NCBI GenBank assembly: GCA_025465385.1
Contig: JAODNG010000466.1
Coordinates: forward strand, 1-5,181
Source of the DNA: Pseudonocardiales bacterium
Lineage (GTDB): Bacteria > Actinomycetota > Actinomycetes > Mycobacteriales > Pseudonocardiaceae
Direction of reading: 5' to 3'
DNA length: 5,181 nucleotides
Program-made: the position numbers and the translations under genes
Part shown: positions 4,798-5,181 of the stretch, piece after piece
Position numbering within the stretch: position 1 is the first letter of the stretch
Layout of the letters: the number at the start of each line of letters is the position of its first letter
The notes under the pieces: model-generated
Database searches by the model: none
What the model was told of the DNA's origin: nothing
The model's input: the letters and a program-made list of their open reading frames with translations, nothing else

Positions 4798-4803
4798 CAT
4801 ACT
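4798..4803 (+). promoter_or_regulatory. Likely -10 (CATACT) of a leaderless LuxR-type gene
   Basis: CATACT matches four of six TATAAT positions, including the key A2 and T6, and ends six bases before GTG 4810. The only Shine-Dalgarno-like bases touch the start codon, so a leaderless start is more likely than ribosome-site initiation. Confidence 0.4.
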
Positions 4804-4809
4804 TCGAGG

Positions 4810-5181
4810 GTGTGGGAGGAACGGGCTCACCGCGCCCGCCGAGACATAGCGGCGCTGGCCGCCGCGGGACTCAGCGTCAGCGAGTTGCACGCCGCGGCGA
4901 TCCGGGTGATCGGCGACGAGGTCAGCGCCGACCTGACCTGTTGGGCAGCAATCGACCCGGAAACGCTCGTGATCAGCACGATGGTCAGCGGGGAGACCCG
5001 GATACCGCCGGAGTATGAGCCACGGCTGGCCGAAGCCGAATACTCCGCTGACGAGCCGCACACGTTTGCCGTCCTGGCTCTCCGCAAGGAACCCGTGGCC
5101 AAGCTGTCCGATCTGCCGGACCGCGAACGTGACCGAAGCGCCAGGCTCAACAATGTGTGGCGGCCCTTGGGGCTGAACCGA
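4810..5181 (+). CDS. LuxR-type transcriptional regulator, N-terminal part (runs off the window)
   Basis: 124 codons are present with no stop up to the window end. The product starts (M)WEERAHRARRDIAALAAAG and continues with SELHAAAIRVIGDEVSADLTCWAAIDPETL (24-53), a SGETRIPPEYEP block (60-71), then AEYSADEPHTFA (76-87) and SARLNNVWRPLGL (110-122). This fits the N-terminal sensory (GAF-like) region of mycobacterial LuxR-family regulators as I recall them. The GerE-type helix-turn-helix would lie downstream and is not seen, so the DNA-binding part is inferred. An in-frame TAA at 4789-4791 leaves GTG 4810 as the only upstream start; later starts would cut conserved sequence. It diverges from the cupin-like/DUF1304 pair across a gap with an 18-bp palindrome, suggesting autoregulation or control of that pair. 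Confidence 0.8.
   Translation, partial: MWEERAHRARRDIAALAAAGLSVSELHAAAIRVIGDEVSADLTCWAAIDPETLVISTMVSGETRIPPEYEPRLAEAEYSADEPHTFAVLALRKEPVAKLSDLPDRERDRSARLNNVWRPLGLNR

Noticed and set aside
4732..5061. Minus-strand open frame that might hold the missing N-terminal half of the cupin
   Set aside because: Its translation has no HxH...E cupin motif and it is antisense to the LuxR-type gene.

Overview
The window is GC-rich with actinobacterial codon use. The best guess is a Mycobacteriaceae chromosome. This rests on the partial LuxR-type regulator, the small actinobacterial family proteins, frequent GTG starts and two likely leaderless promoters. No rRNA, tRNA, CRISPR array, transposase or phage gene is visible. 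It looks like ordinary chromosome of small, mostly accessory genes.

Layout from left to right. (1) 52-459, minus: a small secreted protein whose mature part is two copies of a Trp/Asp/Arg-rich repeat. (2) 460-774: an upstream region with a direct repeat, a dyad and one doubtful small ORF. (3) 775-1050, plus: a short unrecognised soluble protein. (4) 1193-1636, plus: a two-CBS-domain protein, convergent with the next gene. (5) 1657-3072, minus: a soluble-type PQQ glucose dehydrogenase (GdhB type) made as a probable lipoprotein, preceded on the same strand by (6) 3136-3366, a small DUF6158-like protein. (7) 3423-4055, plus: an AlkB-like 2-oxoglutarate/Fe(II) dioxygenase, divergent from (6) and overlapping tail-to-tail with (8) 4036-4437, minus: a DUF1304 membrane protein. 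(9) 4434-4721, minus: a cupin-like protein lacking the first cupin motif, coupled to (8) by an ATGA overlap. (10) 4810-5181+, plus: the N-terminal part of a LuxR-type regulator that runs off the window.

How the genes may work together. Glucose dehydrogenase would oxidise sugars outside the membrane if PQQ is available. AlkB would repair alkylated bases. The CBS protein probably senses adenine nucleotides or a similar ligand. The most system-like part is the right end. A LuxR-type gene and the cupin/DUF1304 pair diverge from an 88-bp gap that holds a perfect 18-bp palindrome almost exactly midway between the two start codons. Each start codon has a -10-like hexamer at the distance expected for leaderless transcription. 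This suggests a small local regulon under the LuxR protein, which is inference. I found no clearly new defence, mobile or RNA system.
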